A stretch of DNA of 60,000 nt from Glandiceps talaboti. Lineage: Eukaryota > Hemichordata > Enteropneusta > Spengelidae. Below the pieces are notes generated by a model that made no database searches, was not told the DNA's origin, and was given only the letters and a program-made list of their open reading frames with translations. Shown one piece after another: positions 53,501 through 57,085 of the stretch; position 1 is the first letter of the stretch; every line of letters begins with the position of its first letter. Position numbers and translations under genes: made by a program. The stretch is taken from the NCBI RefSeq assembly GCF_964340395.1, contig NC_135568.1:8239780-8299779 (forward strand), read 5' to 3'.

Positions 53501-54920
53501 AACTCCTTGAGAATACAAAATTCACTGCAGCCTCTATAAGTGCATTGGATTAAAGCATTCACATTGCAACCTCTATCCTACCAGGTCCCCAATTATACAG
53601 CTGGGTTGACTGAGGCACAATCGTGGTTCAAATCCTGCCTAAGGACTTTAGACATTCGAAAACAAAGAGATGCGACATGACTCAAACCCACAACCTGGCC
53701 ACTCTAAATATTTGACTATCATAATTCTATATAACTCAATAACTTTACAATTTGTAAATAAATAAATAAATAAATACTTACGATCTCTTTATTGCACTTG
53801 TTTCTTCGTTTTCATCCTCTTCCAACAAAAGTCGTAAATAATAATCACCAATTTTGATTTCTTCAGCAAGGCACTCATAGCGGACTTCAAATTCTGCATG
53901 ATTCCATGCAATGACGTGGTTTCCACTCAGGTCTTTGTCTATATTGAATGCCCTCATTTCAGCCTCCAGAGCATCACGTAATTCCTCGCGTGTCTAAAAA
54001 AATGTCATTTAATTATTATTCGATGGTGAACCACAATTAAATACAGTTTTCATCACTTTGACCAGTGATAAATAAATTGTCTTCCTATTGACTAAGATGG
54101 CACACTCTCTGAATAATTTTCAGACACATTTTCTTTGAGCCATTTTTTCTGCCATAGAGGGCACACTGTCTCTGAACAACTTACACCTATCGCAAATACC
54201 ACCTATCATAATGTGTACCCTTGGTAAATCTTACATCAGTCTTAGTTTTTACATGTTAGTATTTAGTCAATCATGTCTTACCTTGTGATTCCATATAAGG
54301 TTAGCTTTGGCATGGTCGATGCTGAATCTGTAAAACACACAAAGCAATAATAAAAATATAAGTAGATTTAAATTTATTTTCCTTTCTGTAGAGTTTAGAA
54401 AAGTACAGATAAAACTACTCAATTCACATCATTTCCTATTTTAGGGTTGAACACTCTGGTCTGAGATAAATGATGAGCTATTTACATTAATATCTGAATA
54501 CTGTGGTTATCTAATTGATTGTTTTTTTAAGATGGTAATAAGCACTTAGGATTTATGATATTAATATTAAGTTATGCTGTCTCCAATAAGATGAGTGTCC
54601 ATAGCGAAGATGTCCACTGAACAATGAATGACGAATAAGTTTCAACTTGGTGTTTCATGGCAGTGGCATATATTGTATATGATGTAAAATCATATTTATT
54701 ACCTTCAAGAACCAAAAGTAATGAAATTTTATTTACTACGGTGGTATCTCCTTTTAACAGCTTATTCGATATATGTATGTGTCTGCGTTTAACTTTTCAC
54801 TTTTTACACAAATATGAAAGAAATTATTTATAAATTCATTTATACTTACTTGTAATAGAATAATATCCAGTTGGCTTCACTTTTTATCCTTTGCCTCCGT
54901 TTTCTAAGTACTATAGGTTT
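15816..54920 (-). CDS. DNAJC13: DNAJC13 / RME-8, endosomal J-domain co-chaperone, C-terminal 1500 residues in 35 exons (5' end beyond window)
   Basis: Thirty-five minus-strand exons (E1-E35, listed separately) join to 4503 nt, which is 1500 codons plus TAG, with every phase matched. Reading along the fragment: [13 protein letters not shown] (1-13); an IWN-type motif ANLIWNHK (about 32-39); a GYF-like stretch EWYFGN to [17 protein letters not shown] (about 233-300); the IWN-like EAIWSNEMR (460s); the J domain (about 550-620) with HPDKNPDG; then long alpha-helical armadillo-like sequence with IWN motifs YLIWDNAT (about 900) and ELIWNDES (about 1190). Collinearity with human DNAJC13 (about 2240 aa) is continuous from mid-protein to C-terminus. 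The family protein sits on early endosomes, recruits Hsc70 through the HPD motif and acts with SNX1 and the WASH complex in retrograde and recycling sorting. The HPD is intact. A C1q gene is nested antisense in the E28/E27 intron. Confidence 0.97.
16120..16420. repeat. Degenerate tandem repeat, about 110-bp unit
   Basis: Copies share gagttcataggtcaagcaag and cccaacatgaatgtcact. They fill most of the intron between E35 and E34. Confidence 0.6.
16430..16529 (-). CDS. DNAJC13: DNAJC13 exon E34
   Basis: [20 protein letters not shown] then [13 protein letters not shown]. Phase 0 start and a one-base overhang at the end that completes Gly with E35. Confidence 0.95.
17136..17276 (-). CDS. DNAJC13: DNAJC13 exon E33
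   Basis: 47 codons, [20 protein letters not shown] to SLKYGEE, with acceptor ttacag and donor GTGAGT. Strong family match. Confidence 0.97.
17318..17495. repeat. Dispersed repeat family D, copy 1
   Basis: Shares gccaagttcaactaaaaa, ccagttctgctgtgt-like sequence and ttctttgatattactggtgc with 27975-28190. Class unknown. Confidence 0.6.
17930..18020. repeat. Short donor-edge repeat, 3 copies
   Basis: Three roughly 36-bp copies of gtgatagagggcagta plus a 5'-splice-like ataagttg (minus strand), directly after the E32 donor GTAAGTTG. Confidence 0.6.
18021..18161 (-). CDS. DNAJC13: DNAJC13 exon E32
   Basis: 47 codons, [20 protein letters not shown] to [14 protein letters not shown], phase 0 at both ends, donor GTAAGT. 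Confidence 0.97.
18235..18500. mobile_element. Family B repeat, two head-to-tail partial copies
   Basis: Two tandem versions of gatagattacact...cctctgttgtgtgg and ctaagacagacacaaac, matching the interior and end of the MITE at 10987-11317. Confidence 0.6.
18600..18990 (+). repeat. Dispersed foldback repeat family C, copy 2
   Basis: Diverged copy with gtgttctctgaggttgtactttca, caagtgcaagtgcaaatacc and tactgcactgaagtgcaaat. Confidence 0.6.
19066..19245 (-). CDS. DNAJC13: DNAJC13 exon E31
   Basis: 60 codons, [20 protein letters not shown] to [10 protein letters not shown], with acceptor atttcag and donor GTAAGT. Confidence 0.96.
19320..19590. repeat. Tandem repeat, about 50-bp unit, 4 copies plus T/G run
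   Basis: Units of aactttatggtctttggtgg followed by aaagggacacagtctgt, ending in a ttttatt/gggggg run. Confidence 0.85.
19694..19910 (-). CDS. DNAJC13: DNAJC13 exon E30
   Basis: Starts with the last base of a split Arg codon, then [20 protein letters not shown] to [13 protein letters not shown]. The donor is GTAAGT after TCA. Degenerate copies of the exon end continue into the intron (19618-19693). Confidence 0.94.
20515..20800. repeat. Minisatellite, about 32-bp unit, about 8 copies
   Basis: The unit is ccatcacatgatcaatgtat plus gcaactaccc/gccactcccaaa. Intronic. Confidence 0.85.
20830..20911 (-). CDS. DNAJC13: DNAJC13 exon E29 (IWN motif)
   Basis: Split Gly, then [20 protein letters not shown] and VKHMKD, ending in AG of a split Arg. 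Carries the last IWN-type motif of RME-8. Confidence 0.95.
21925..22125 (-). CDS. DNAJC13: DNAJC13 exon E28
   Basis: [20 protein letters not shown] then [20 protein letters not shown] to [11 protein letters not shown]. Phases join E27 (Gly) and E29 (Gly). One of the best-conserved stretches. Confidence 0.97.
22340..22460. repeat. Dispersed repeat family E, copy 1
   Basis: Shares aaattgagcgagggcgctgta and tcaatttcctgt with 47245-47330. Confidence 0.55.
22846..23170 (+). repeat. Direct repeat left of the C1q gene (copy 1)
   Basis: About 320 bp matching 28238-28572 at high identity (for example gtctcagttagttttataat and gttcatctaaagtacacttg). Both copies run into tgtg/atgt microsatellites on their right. 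Possibly a retroelement with a microsatellite tail. Confidence 0.8.
23183..23281. repeat. (ATGT)n microsatellite
   Basis: Tetranucleotide array directly following the direct repeat. Confidence 0.95.
23278..23431. mobile_element. Small TIR element with a hammerhead-like core
   Basis: 23-bp perfect terminal inverted repeats (23282-23304 and 23405-23427). Inside, a short stem gaata/tattc is followed by cgaaacgtcgg, like the conserved end of hammerhead ribozymes carried by Penelope-like elements. The upstream catalytic box is degenerate (ttgaaaa rather than ctgaNga). A related fragment lies at 32405-32490. Confidence 0.6.
23473..23600. repeat. (TG)n/(CGTG)n microsatellite
   Basis: Alternating purine-pyrimidine run, tgtg then cgtg, capable of Z-DNA. 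Confidence 0.95.
24412..24419 (+). promoter_or_regulatory. TATA box of the nested C1q gene
   Basis: TATAAATA in the context aatgtataaataagac. It would place transcription start near 24440-24450, just ahead of the 5' UTR exon. Confidence 0.6.
24443..24589 (+). other. Probable 5' UTR exon of the C1q gene
   Basis: Non-coding. The end is defined by tctatacag followed by GTAATG at 24590. The exon's last 28 bases (gttgttctacaagttct) are duplicated just before. The start is inferred from the TATA box. Confidence 0.5.
24668..25312. repeat. Minisatellite, 59-bp unit, about 11 copies
   Basis: The unit has the cores ccaactgtatctcttagcct, gtgctaaaactacctac and tacaatcttcta. It lies in the 5' UTR intron of the C1q gene. 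An inverted single unit occurs at about 25650-25720, so this is one arm of a foldback. Confidence 0.9.
25310..25720. repeat. Inverted repeat pair continuing the minisatellite
   Basis: agtttctctattgatcac and cactccctgattttt (25325-25370) pair with aaaaatcagggagtgatc and aatagagaaact (25611-25640). The pairing continues into an inverted minisatellite unit. Confidence 0.75.
26166..26313 (+). CDS. C1qDC coding exon 1 (signal peptide)
   Basis: The ATG at 26166 follows the acceptor ttgtttcag at 26140 by 25 bases of 5' UTR. It is the first ATG in the exon and starts a clear signal peptide. The donor GTAAAT follows a split Gly codon. Confidence 0.9.
26166..27320 (+). CDS. Secreted collagen-like C1q-domain protein (C1qDC), 304 aa, nested gene
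   Basis: Exons 26166-26313 and 26554-27320 join to 915 nt (304 codons plus TAA). The chain opens [20 protein letters not shown], a hydrophobic signal peptide. A short acidic stretch follows ([15 protein letters not shown]), then 41 uninterrupted Gly-X-Y triplets from GIPGIPGVPG to GEVGQV. A C1q globular domain (about 171-304) starts RVAFSVAK and has [31 protein letters not shown] and [12 protein letters not shown]. Such proteins trimerise through the collagen helix and act as secreted recognition or innate-immune lectin-like molecules in invertebrates. The exact ligand is unknown. It has its own TATA box, a 5' UTR exon and AATAAA at 27343, and lies antisense inside a DNAJC13 intron. Confidence 0.93.
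26554..27320 (+). CDS. C1qDC coding exon 2 (collagen stalk and C1q domain)
   Basis: Acceptor ttcttgtag. The exon completes the split Gly and continues the Gly-X-Y register without a break, then the full C1q domain to TAA at 27318-27320. Confidence 0.95.
27343..27348 (+). terminator. Polyadenylation signal of C1qDC
   Basis: AATAAA 23 bases after the stop codon. A further ATTAAA-like AT-rich context follows. Confidence 0.6.
27349..27974. other. AT-rich non-coding stretch
   Basis: Intron of DNAJC13 and downstream flank of C1qDC. I see no gene or strong repeat. Confidence 0.5.
27975..28190. repeat. Dispersed repeat family D, copy 2
   Basis: Same family as 17318-17495. It contains an internal duplication of atcacgacaatgcacgtcta. 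Confidence 0.6.
28238..28572 (+). repeat. Direct repeat right of the C1q gene (copy 2)
   Basis: Partner of 22846-23170, same orientation. Followed by (TG)n/(CATG)n/(ATGT)n at 28578-28675. Confidence 0.8.
28578..28675. repeat. Compound microsatellite
   Basis: tgtg, gcatgcat and atgtatgt runs at the tail of the direct repeat. Confidence 0.95.
28923..28997 (-). CDS. DNAJC13: DNAJC13 exon E27
   Basis: Split Gly, then [20 protein letters not shown] and AMSK, ending in the first base of Gly. Matches the family's [17 protein letters not shown] segment. The acceptor is gacctag. Confidence 0.95.
28998..29190 (-). repeat. Acceptor-edge tandem repeat, about 4 copies
   Basis: Minus-strand copies of gttatttgacctag followed by the exon start gtcgattgacagtactag. 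The second full copy reads gatctag/gtcagttaccaatactag. Units are about 50-65 bp. Confidence 0.75.
29394..29493 (-). CDS. DNAJC13: DNAJC13 exon E26
   Basis: [20 protein letters not shown] then [13 protein letters not shown] and the first base of Gly. Acceptor cttacag, donor GTAAGA. Confidence 0.95.
29951..30042 (-). CDS. DNAJC13: DNAJC13 exon E25
   Basis: Split Gly, then [20 protein letters not shown] and [10 protein letters not shown]. The acceptor tract is tgttgtgttttctttcag. Confidence 0.95.
30135..30350. repeat. (CACAA)n microsatellite
   Basis: Pentanucleotide array on the plus strand (TTGTG on the minus, sense strand of DNAJC13), pure then degenerating. A partial copy of the E25 acceptor tract (acctgataaacttaaagaaa) starts it. 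Confidence 0.9.
30430..30736. repeat. Alternating (ACAT)n / (ACGT)n blocks and (CA)n
   Basis: Two blocks of perfect ACGT repeats (about 30446-30478 and 30510-30542) sit between ACAT blocks, followed by about 65 bases of CA. The ACGT blocks are self-complementary and CpG-rich in an AT-rich locus. Confidence 0.95.
30740..32400. other. Intronic stretch, no gene seen
   Basis: Unique AT-rich sequence within the E25/E24 intron. A short inverted match (gtagtcaagggtgactacca) lies at about 32322-32341. Confidence 0.5.
32405..32490. mobile_element. Fragment related to the 23278-23431 element
   Basis: ttgataaagaatattgattc, then aaaacgtcggatt and gttccttaatgcac, the same order as in the intact TIR copy. 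Followed by a (CATA)n tail. Confidence 0.5.
32493..32625. repeat. (CATA)n/(TA)n microsatellites
   Basis: Two microsatellite blocks around a short unique core. Confidence 0.9.
32856..32988 (-). CDS. DNAJC13: DNAJC13 exon E24
   Basis: [20 protein letters not shown] then [20 protein letters not shown] and RNNP, ending in the first base of Gly. Confidence 0.96.
33075..33425. repeat. Degenerate tandem repeat, about 60-bp unit
   Basis: Copies of agtgacggtcaactgggcac followed by cactagatctgaccttg. Confidence 0.75.
33478..35793. repeat. Large 37-bp minisatellite, about 62 copies
   Basis: The unit has the cores cattcagtggctctgtatga and tacaaccacacagaacc. Variants (cacacaacc, cagagaacc, and a one-base-longer gtgggctctgcatg version) recur in ordered blocks, so higher-order units have been amplified. 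It fills most of the intron between E24 and E23, ending about 85 bases from E23. Open frames here are repeat translations. Confidence 0.97.
35878..35931 (-). CDS. DNAJC13: DNAJC13 exon E23
   Basis: 18 codons, [18 protein letters not shown], phase 0 at both ends, acceptor cactgacag, donor GTGAGT. The small exon matches the family's ASLLDYIGSQAQ segment. Confidence 0.94.
36055..36290. repeat. Degenerate tandem repeat, about 40-bp unit
   Basis: Copies of ctggctctgattggagcatt followed by cacaacatcaatgataca. Confidence 0.75.
36302..36418 (-). CDS. DNAJC13: DNAJC13 exon E22
   Basis: 39 codons, [20 protein letters not shown] then [19 protein letters not shown], phase 0, donor GTAAGT. Confidence 0.96.
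36725..37104 (-). repeat. Donor-edge minisatellite, 31-bp unit, about 12 copies
   Basis: Starts at the E21 donor. On the minus strand acagtaagtaaactacaatt leads into units of acagtggttgaactacaatt, so each unit is a decayed copy of the splice donor region. Confidence 0.8.
37105..37218 (-). CDS. DNAJC13: DNAJC13 exon E21 (IWN motif)
   Basis: 38 codons, [20 protein letters not shown] then [18 protein letters not shown]. Carries the third IWN motif. Acceptor ttggtag, donor GTAAGT. Confidence 0.96.
37230..39725. other. Intronic stretch, no gene seen
   Basis: Part of the E21/E20 intron. It holds a weak repeat of aacacctgggacaatgatg and tatgcaaattatcatgc (38095-38200) and otherwise unique AT-rich sequence. 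Confidence 0.5.
39729..40050 (+). repeat. Dispersed foldback repeat family C, copy 3
   Basis: tgagtgcttgcagtgttctc, then cagcagaaaacacttcaagc and tttgcatgcaggtatgcaat. Clear match to 11709-12140. Confidence 0.75.
40292..40459 (-). CDS. DNAJC13: DNAJC13 exon E20
   Basis: 56 codons, [20 protein letters not shown] to [17 protein letters not shown], phase 0, acceptor atttcag, donor GTAAGT. Confidence 0.96.
40640..40805. repeat. Tandem repeat, about 65-bp unit, 3 copies
   Basis: Copies of gtccaatcaggatgagtgtc then ttgtaatactgcagta. Confidence 0.8.
40953..41132 (-). CDS. DNAJC13: DNAJC13 exon E19
   Basis: 60 codons, [20 protein letters not shown] to [20 protein letters not shown], phase 0. Confidence 0.97.
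41197..41746 (-). repeat. Donor-edge minisatellite, 23-bp unit, about 23 copies
   Basis: The minus-strand unit has ttacaaggtgtacaaacact. Nearly every unit repeats the E18 exon end plus donor as TTACAAG/GTGTAC, where the true site is TTACAAG/GTATGT. Confidence 0.93.
41747..41863 (-). CDS. DNAJC13: DNAJC13 exon E18
   Basis: 39 codons, [20 protein letters not shown] then [19 protein letters not shown]. The longest open frame here is a different one. This frame matches the family and both neighbours' phases. Confidence 0.95.
42416..42490 (-). CDS. DNAJC13: DNAJC13 exon E17
   Basis: 25 codons, [20 protein letters not shown] then NMPVQ, phase 0, acceptor ctttacag, donor GTACGT. Confidence 0.93.
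42600..43082. repeat. Pyrimidine-rich degenerate tandem repeat after the E16 donor
   Basis: Almost all C/T on the plus strand, G/A on the sense strand. Units of about 55 bp (cccagctcctcatcaatgtt, cccctctcccctgacctcta). Several G-runs follow the donor on the sense strand, and aatagaggt copies resemble the E16 donor. Confidence 0.8.
43083..43267 (-). CDS. DNAJC13: DNAJC13 exon E16
   Basis: [20 protein letters not shown] then [20 protein letters not shown] and [20 protein letters not shown], ending E at a GTGAGA donor. The longest open frame runs through the donor; I end the exon at GAG/GTGAGA. Part of it (GYPMLIKT) seeds the neighbouring array. Confidence 0.97.
43285..43825 (-). repeat. Exon-derived 22-bp minisatellite, about 24 copies
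   Basis: The unit gataagcatgggatatcgtt is the reverse of the E16 codons GYPMLIK. The distal end (43800-43830) keeps a longer copy of the exon start (atcctgtatatttgtatagt), showing that a duplicated exon fragment was the seed. It begins within about 20 bases of the E16 acceptor. Confidence 0.92.
43965..44045 (-). repeat. Fragment of foldback family C
   Basis: catgaaagtacggccacaga, gaacactacaaacactcat and caaatacccagaat in the inverse order of family C. Confidence 0.5.
44081..44213 (-). CDS. DNAJC13: DNAJC13 exon E15 (end of J domain)
   Basis: [20 protein letters not shown] then [20 protein letters not shown] and RHSN, ending in the first base of Glu. Contains J-domain helix IV and the conserved GPDP. 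Confidence 0.97.
44235..44725. repeat. Tandem repeat, variable 30-75 bp units
   Basis: Mixed units of ctgaaaaagttggcattcac with tttgcacacctccatactct inserts, higher-order structure, in the intron after E14. Confidence 0.85.
44840..44878 (-). repeat. Duplicated E14 exon end and donor, 36-bp spacing
   Basis: Sense strand aatccagatggcagg/gtaaga is followed 36 bases later by aatccaaatggcagg/gtgaat. Confidence 0.85.
44879..44957 (-). CDS. DNAJC13: DNAJC13 exon E14 (J-domain HPD)
   Basis: Completes a split Gly, then [20 protein letters not shown] and KNPDGR. The catalytic His-Pro-Asp that stimulates Hsc70 ATPase is intact. Confidence 0.98.
45055..45342 (-). repeat. E13 donor-edge repeat, about 103-bp unit
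   Basis: Two copies of gaatcaatatggcatccttt plus acctgccctc carry minus-strand donor sites at 45247 and 45144, mirroring the true donor at 45342 (ggatgccatattgatt downstream in all three). Confidence 0.85.
45343..45458 (-). CDS. DNAJC13: DNAJC13 exon E13 (start of J domain)
   Basis: [20 protein letters not shown] then [18 protein letters not shown] plus a split Gly. Acceptor attattag, donor GTAAAG. Confidence 0.96.
45700..45948 (-). repeat. E12 donor-edge repeat, about 42-bp units, about 6 copies
   Basis: Each unit holds a copy of the exon end (sense cctgaccaaccaatcag-like, encoding PDxPIRNP) and most retain GTAAGTAT. The first extra donor (45906) is exactly 42 bases past the true one (45948). 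Confidence 0.9.
45949..46150 (-). CDS. DNAJC13: DNAJC13 exon E12
   Basis: Completes a split Arg, then [40 protein letters not shown] to [14 protein letters not shown], donor GTAAGT. Very close to the family. Confidence 0.98.
46540..46636. repeat. (CA)n with CACAGA interruptions
   Basis: Dinucleotide microsatellite beginning about 35 bases after the E11 donor. Confidence 0.95.
46671..46825 (-). CDS. DNAJC13: DNAJC13 exon E11 (IWN-like motif)
   Basis: [20 protein letters not shown] then [15 protein letters not shown] to [12 protein letters not shown] and AG of a split Arg. Donor GTAAGT. Confidence 0.97.
47245..47330. repeat. Dispersed repeat family E, copy 2
   Basis: Matches 22340-22460 (ggtgatgataccctcaattt, gagcgagggcgctgtag). 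Confidence 0.6.
47334..47379 (-). CDS. DNAJC13: DNAJC13 exon E10
   Basis: Short exon, split Lys then [15 protein letters not shown]. Acceptor aatttgtag, donor GTAAGA. Matches the family's FLKYTHTKQAF. Confidence 0.93.
47595..48315. repeat. Minisatellite, 29-bp unit, about 24 copies
   Basis: Units of actatagaatctgaaataga plus actaccttt. On the sense strand each unit reads ttctatttcag/att, an acceptor-like motif, and aaag/gtag. Confidence 0.9.
48478..48632 (-). CDS. DNAJC13: DNAJC13 exon E9
   Basis: [20 protein letters not shown] then [20 protein letters not shown] and [11 protein letters not shown] plus AA of a split Lys. Donor GTAAGT. Confidence 0.97.
48985..49210 (-). repeat. E8 donor-edge minisatellite, 41-bp unit, about 5 copies
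   Basis: The sense-strand unit is gtatgtagatattgtctcca, then tggctaccacatattgtaca and g. The second donor ACAG/GTATGT is at 49169, one exact unit from the true donor at 49210. Further copies decay. Confidence 0.9.
49211..49295 (-). CDS. DNAJC13: DNAJC13 exon E8
   Basis: Completes a split Arg, then [20 protein letters not shown] and TCLPHIVQ. Acceptor ctcatacag, donor GTATGT. Confidence 0.95.
49340..49735 (+). repeat. Dispersed foldback repeat family C, copy 4
   Basis: catgagcatagtgagtgaaa, gcagcacaaaacactgcaag and gtactgcagtgcaaatacca. It fills the E8/E7 intron almost exactly. Confidence 0.75.
49739..49941 (-). CDS. DNAJC13: DNAJC13 exon E7 (GYF-like segment)
   Basis: [20 protein letters not shown] then [20 protein letters not shown] to [18 protein letters not shown] plus CG of a split Arg. 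With E6 it forms the GYF_2-like fold (Pfam class) of RME-8. Confidence 0.98.
50192..50296 (-). CDS. DNAJC13: DNAJC13 exon E6
   Basis: 35 codons, [20 protein letters not shown] then [15 protein letters not shown], phase 0. The acceptor tract runs straight into a CTAT microsatellite. Confidence 0.96.
50307..50582. repeat. (TAGA)n tetranucleotide microsatellite
   Basis: About 275 bases with CAGA and GGAT interruptions, starting 11 bases from the E6 acceptor. On the sense strand it is (CTAT)n. Confidence 0.97.
51287..51346 (-). repeat. Perfect 30-bp duplication of the E5 end with donor
   Basis: Plus-strand tgacctttgaccttacctgt plus agtggtacag occurs twice back to back. Donors GTAAGG fall at 51316 and 51286. 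Confidence 0.95.
51317..51481 (-). CDS. DNAJC13: DNAJC13 exon E5
   Basis: 55 codons, [20 protein letters not shown] then [20 protein letters not shown] and [15 protein letters not shown]. The first donor is chosen because the family continues directly with NVIEA. The second would add ten residues ([10 protein letters not shown]) in frame. Confidence 0.96.
51506..52317. repeat. Minisatellite, 22-bp unit, about 37 copies
   Basis: Units of gagttactacactattagct plus ag, with scattered single-base variants recurring at intervals. It abuts the E4-derived array with no unique sequence between them. Confidence 0.95.
52318..52941 (-). repeat. E4 donor-edge minisatellite, 60-63 bp unit, about 10 copies
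   Basis: Each unit repeats the exon end [11 protein letters not shown] plus a GTGAGTG donor and about 25 bases of intron. Unit lengths of 60 or 63 keep frame and no unit has a minus-strand stop, so the open frame runs from the exon through the whole array. Confidence 0.95.
52942..53101 (-). CDS. DNAJC13: DNAJC13 exon E4
   Basis: Completes a split Ser, then [40 protein letters not shown] and [14 protein letters not shown] end it at the first GTGAGT because the family continues at once with [10 protein letters not shown]. Confidence 0.96.
53580..53706. repeat. SINE-like or conserved dispersed repeat
   Basis: ccaattatacagctgggttg, actgaggcaca, then tcaaacccacaacctgg. This resembles a repeat seen across many marine animal genomes, as I recall it. 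ggttcaaatcc resembles a tRNA B box, but no full tRNA fold was found. Confidence 0.4.
53782..53993 (-). CDS. DNAJC13: DNAJC13 exon E3
   Basis: [20 protein letters not shown], then [40 protein letters not shown] and SAIKR plus TC of a split Ser. Donor GTAAGT. Confidence 0.98.
54282..54327 (-). CDS. DNAJC13: DNAJC13 exon E2 (IWN motif)
   Basis: Completes a split Lys, then [15 protein letters not shown]. Acceptor gttttacag, donor GTAAGA. Confidence 0.95.
54330..54849. other. Intron between E2 and E1
   Basis: AT-rich unique sequence. Nothing recognisable. Confidence 0.6.
54850..54920 (-). CDS. DNAJC13: DNAJC13 exon E1 (first certain exon in window)
   Basis: [20 protein letters not shown] then FYY plus AA of a split Lys. 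Acceptor cttcctcag, donor GTAAGT. The preceding family segment (an HWRDR-like motif) was not found to 60000. Confidence 0.96.
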
Positions 54921-54959
54921 CTGAGGAAGACATACACACATAAAAACAAATTGTAAATG

Positions 54960-55345
54960 ACTTCAGATACCTTTATAAAACAGAAATCAGATACCTTCCT
55001 AATACAGAAATCAGATACCTTCATAACGCTGAATTCAGATACTCTCCACAGAGATAGCTGATACCTTCCCAATACTGAATTCAGATACCCTCCTCATATA
55101 GAATTCAAATACCAAGTTCCTAATACTGAATTCAGATACCCTCCTTATACAGAATTCAGATACCCTCGCCATACAGAAATCAAATACCTTCCTAATACAG
55201 AATTCAGATACCCTCCTCGCACAGAACTCAGATACCTCCTCATACAGATACCACATACCTTCATAATACAGAAATCAGATACTTTTATAATACTGAAACC
55301 AGATACCCTCCTAATACAAATATCAGATACCAGATAAACAGATTG
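54960..55345. repeat. Degenerate minisatellite, about 24-bp unit
   Basis: Units of aatacagaattcagatac plus cctcct, about 15 copies with variants. Confidence 0.85.
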
Positions 55346-55829
55346 GTTCAACAGTTGTCTTGCAACACTATATAAAAAGTTGGTCCTAAACAAAAGAATC
55401 ATCTTAACTAATGCTTATGGCAATGGTGATAAGATGACATTTACATAAGAACCTGGGATTGAATCATGAGCCTTTAAGACCCATATATACTTGATAATTT
55501 CAAACTTATCAGACATGAAAGAGGTCCTTCTATATACAGTACTAGTATTTAAAATTTAACTGTTTTTGTATTTTTACTGCTTATATTCTTGTATGGATAC
55601 TATTACTAGCTGTCGCTTCAAAAGACGAGACAATACAAGACAGAAAGCACAAGTTATGTAAAGCATGAAACTAGATACACACAGAGTGACAAAATTATAT
55701 AATTATGATGTATTGTTAGTACGGCCACTTTCTATGCTGATATTATGACAGTGTTGGTGAATATACCAGCACTCACAGCCACAATACTATTCTATTAGAA
55801 ATATAGTCTACACAGTGATGCCAAAGAAA

Positions 55830-56392
55830 TTAACAACTTGTATTGTTTTATACTTGGATAGATGCCAAAGAAAATAACATATTGTATCGTTAATTTGGAC
55901 TGAAGCCAATGAAATTAATAACCTGTGTTGTTTACTTGGACAGTTGCCAAAGATATGAATAACTTGTATTGTTTACTTGGATAGATGCCAAAGATATTAA
56001 CACAATTTAACTTGGACAGATGCCAAAGATAGTAATAACTTGTGTTGTTAACTTGGACAGATGCCAAAGATATTAATAACTTGTGTTGTTAACTTGGACA
56101 GATGCCAAAGATATTAATAACTTGTGTTGTTAACTTGGACAGATGCCAAAGATATTAATAACTTGTGTTGTTAACTTGGACAGATGCCAAAGATATTAAT
56201 AACTGGTGTTGTTAACTTGGACAGATGCCAAAGATATTAATAACTGGTGTTGTTAACTTGGACAGATGCCAAAGATATTAATAACTTGTGTTGTTAACTT
56301 GGACAGATGCCAAAGATATTAATAACTGGTGTTGTTAACTTGGACAGATGCCAAAGATATTAATAACTTGTGATATTTATTTAGACTGATGC
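55830..56392. repeat. Minisatellite, 41-bp unit, about 14 copies
   Basis: Units of acttggacagatgccaaaga then tattaataacttgtgttgtt. The right half is homogeneous and the left half degenerate. Confidence 0.92.
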
Positions 56393-56538
56393 CACACGTG
56401 CCTCAAGAAGTTATAATTTTATTTTCTGTGATTGCAGTCAAAGACAACGATTAGATATATTCATTGTTTTGGTCCACAGCAAAGAGACCCAAACAACTAC
56501 GTAATAATGACTTTTTATATATAGCCTGGGAGACTCAC

Positions 56539-56547
56539 CGGAGAATT
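56539..56547 (-). CDS. DNAJC13: Candidate 9-nt microexon of DNAJC13 (Asn-Ser-Pro)
   Basis: On the sense strand a strong pyrimidine tract (ctccttctttcttactttca) leads to aacacag, then aattctccg, then GTGAGT. It is in frame because E1 starts at phase 0. Inclusion would insert NSP just before KPIVLRKRR. Predicted only from splice-site quality. Confidence 0.35.
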
Positions 56548-56689
56548 CTGTGTTAGCCAGCATGAAAGTAAGAAAGAAGGAGAGAAAAATGAGAGAATGA
56601 TGTGTTAAGAAAATGATTCAATGGGTAACATAAGCCGAGTGAACAATGATACAATGTATAACTAAGTGCAAAGTCTGAGGACAATTCAT

Positions 56690-57085
56690 ATGTATGCTAA
56701 ACATGAGTATTGTTCCAATATGCAAATTTAGTAATGATGTCATTATTACAGTGATAACTTACACATGTGCGCAACCATGTATATCAGTTGGTATTTGCAC
56801 TGCAGTTTCAATACTGAAAACACGATTCTGTATCTATATGCAAATTATATGCAAATGAGTATGCAATCGTTCAATGTACACCCAAAATAGCATGATCAGA
56901 AAGTATGATTTTTAATTTCGATCTGATATAGAAGCACAACAGAATATCACGATGCACAAGTCCATGTGTAAGTATTTACACTTGTGTTTACGGTGTTTAC
57001 TCGCTACACTCATGAGAACACTGCAAGCACTCATGCAAATATCCCAAGTATAACACACTTGCATGTGCATGTGTCATGAGGTTCT
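56690..57085 (-). repeat. Dispersed foldback repeat family C, copy 5 (inverted)
   Basis: ggtatttgcactgcagtttc, tatgcaaatgagtatgca and cactgcaagcactcatgcaa in reverse order relative to copy 1. Confidence 0.7.

Noticed and set aside
53580-53706. tRNA gene
   Set aside because: Only a B-box-like ggttcaaatcc. No A box or cloverleaf could be drawn.
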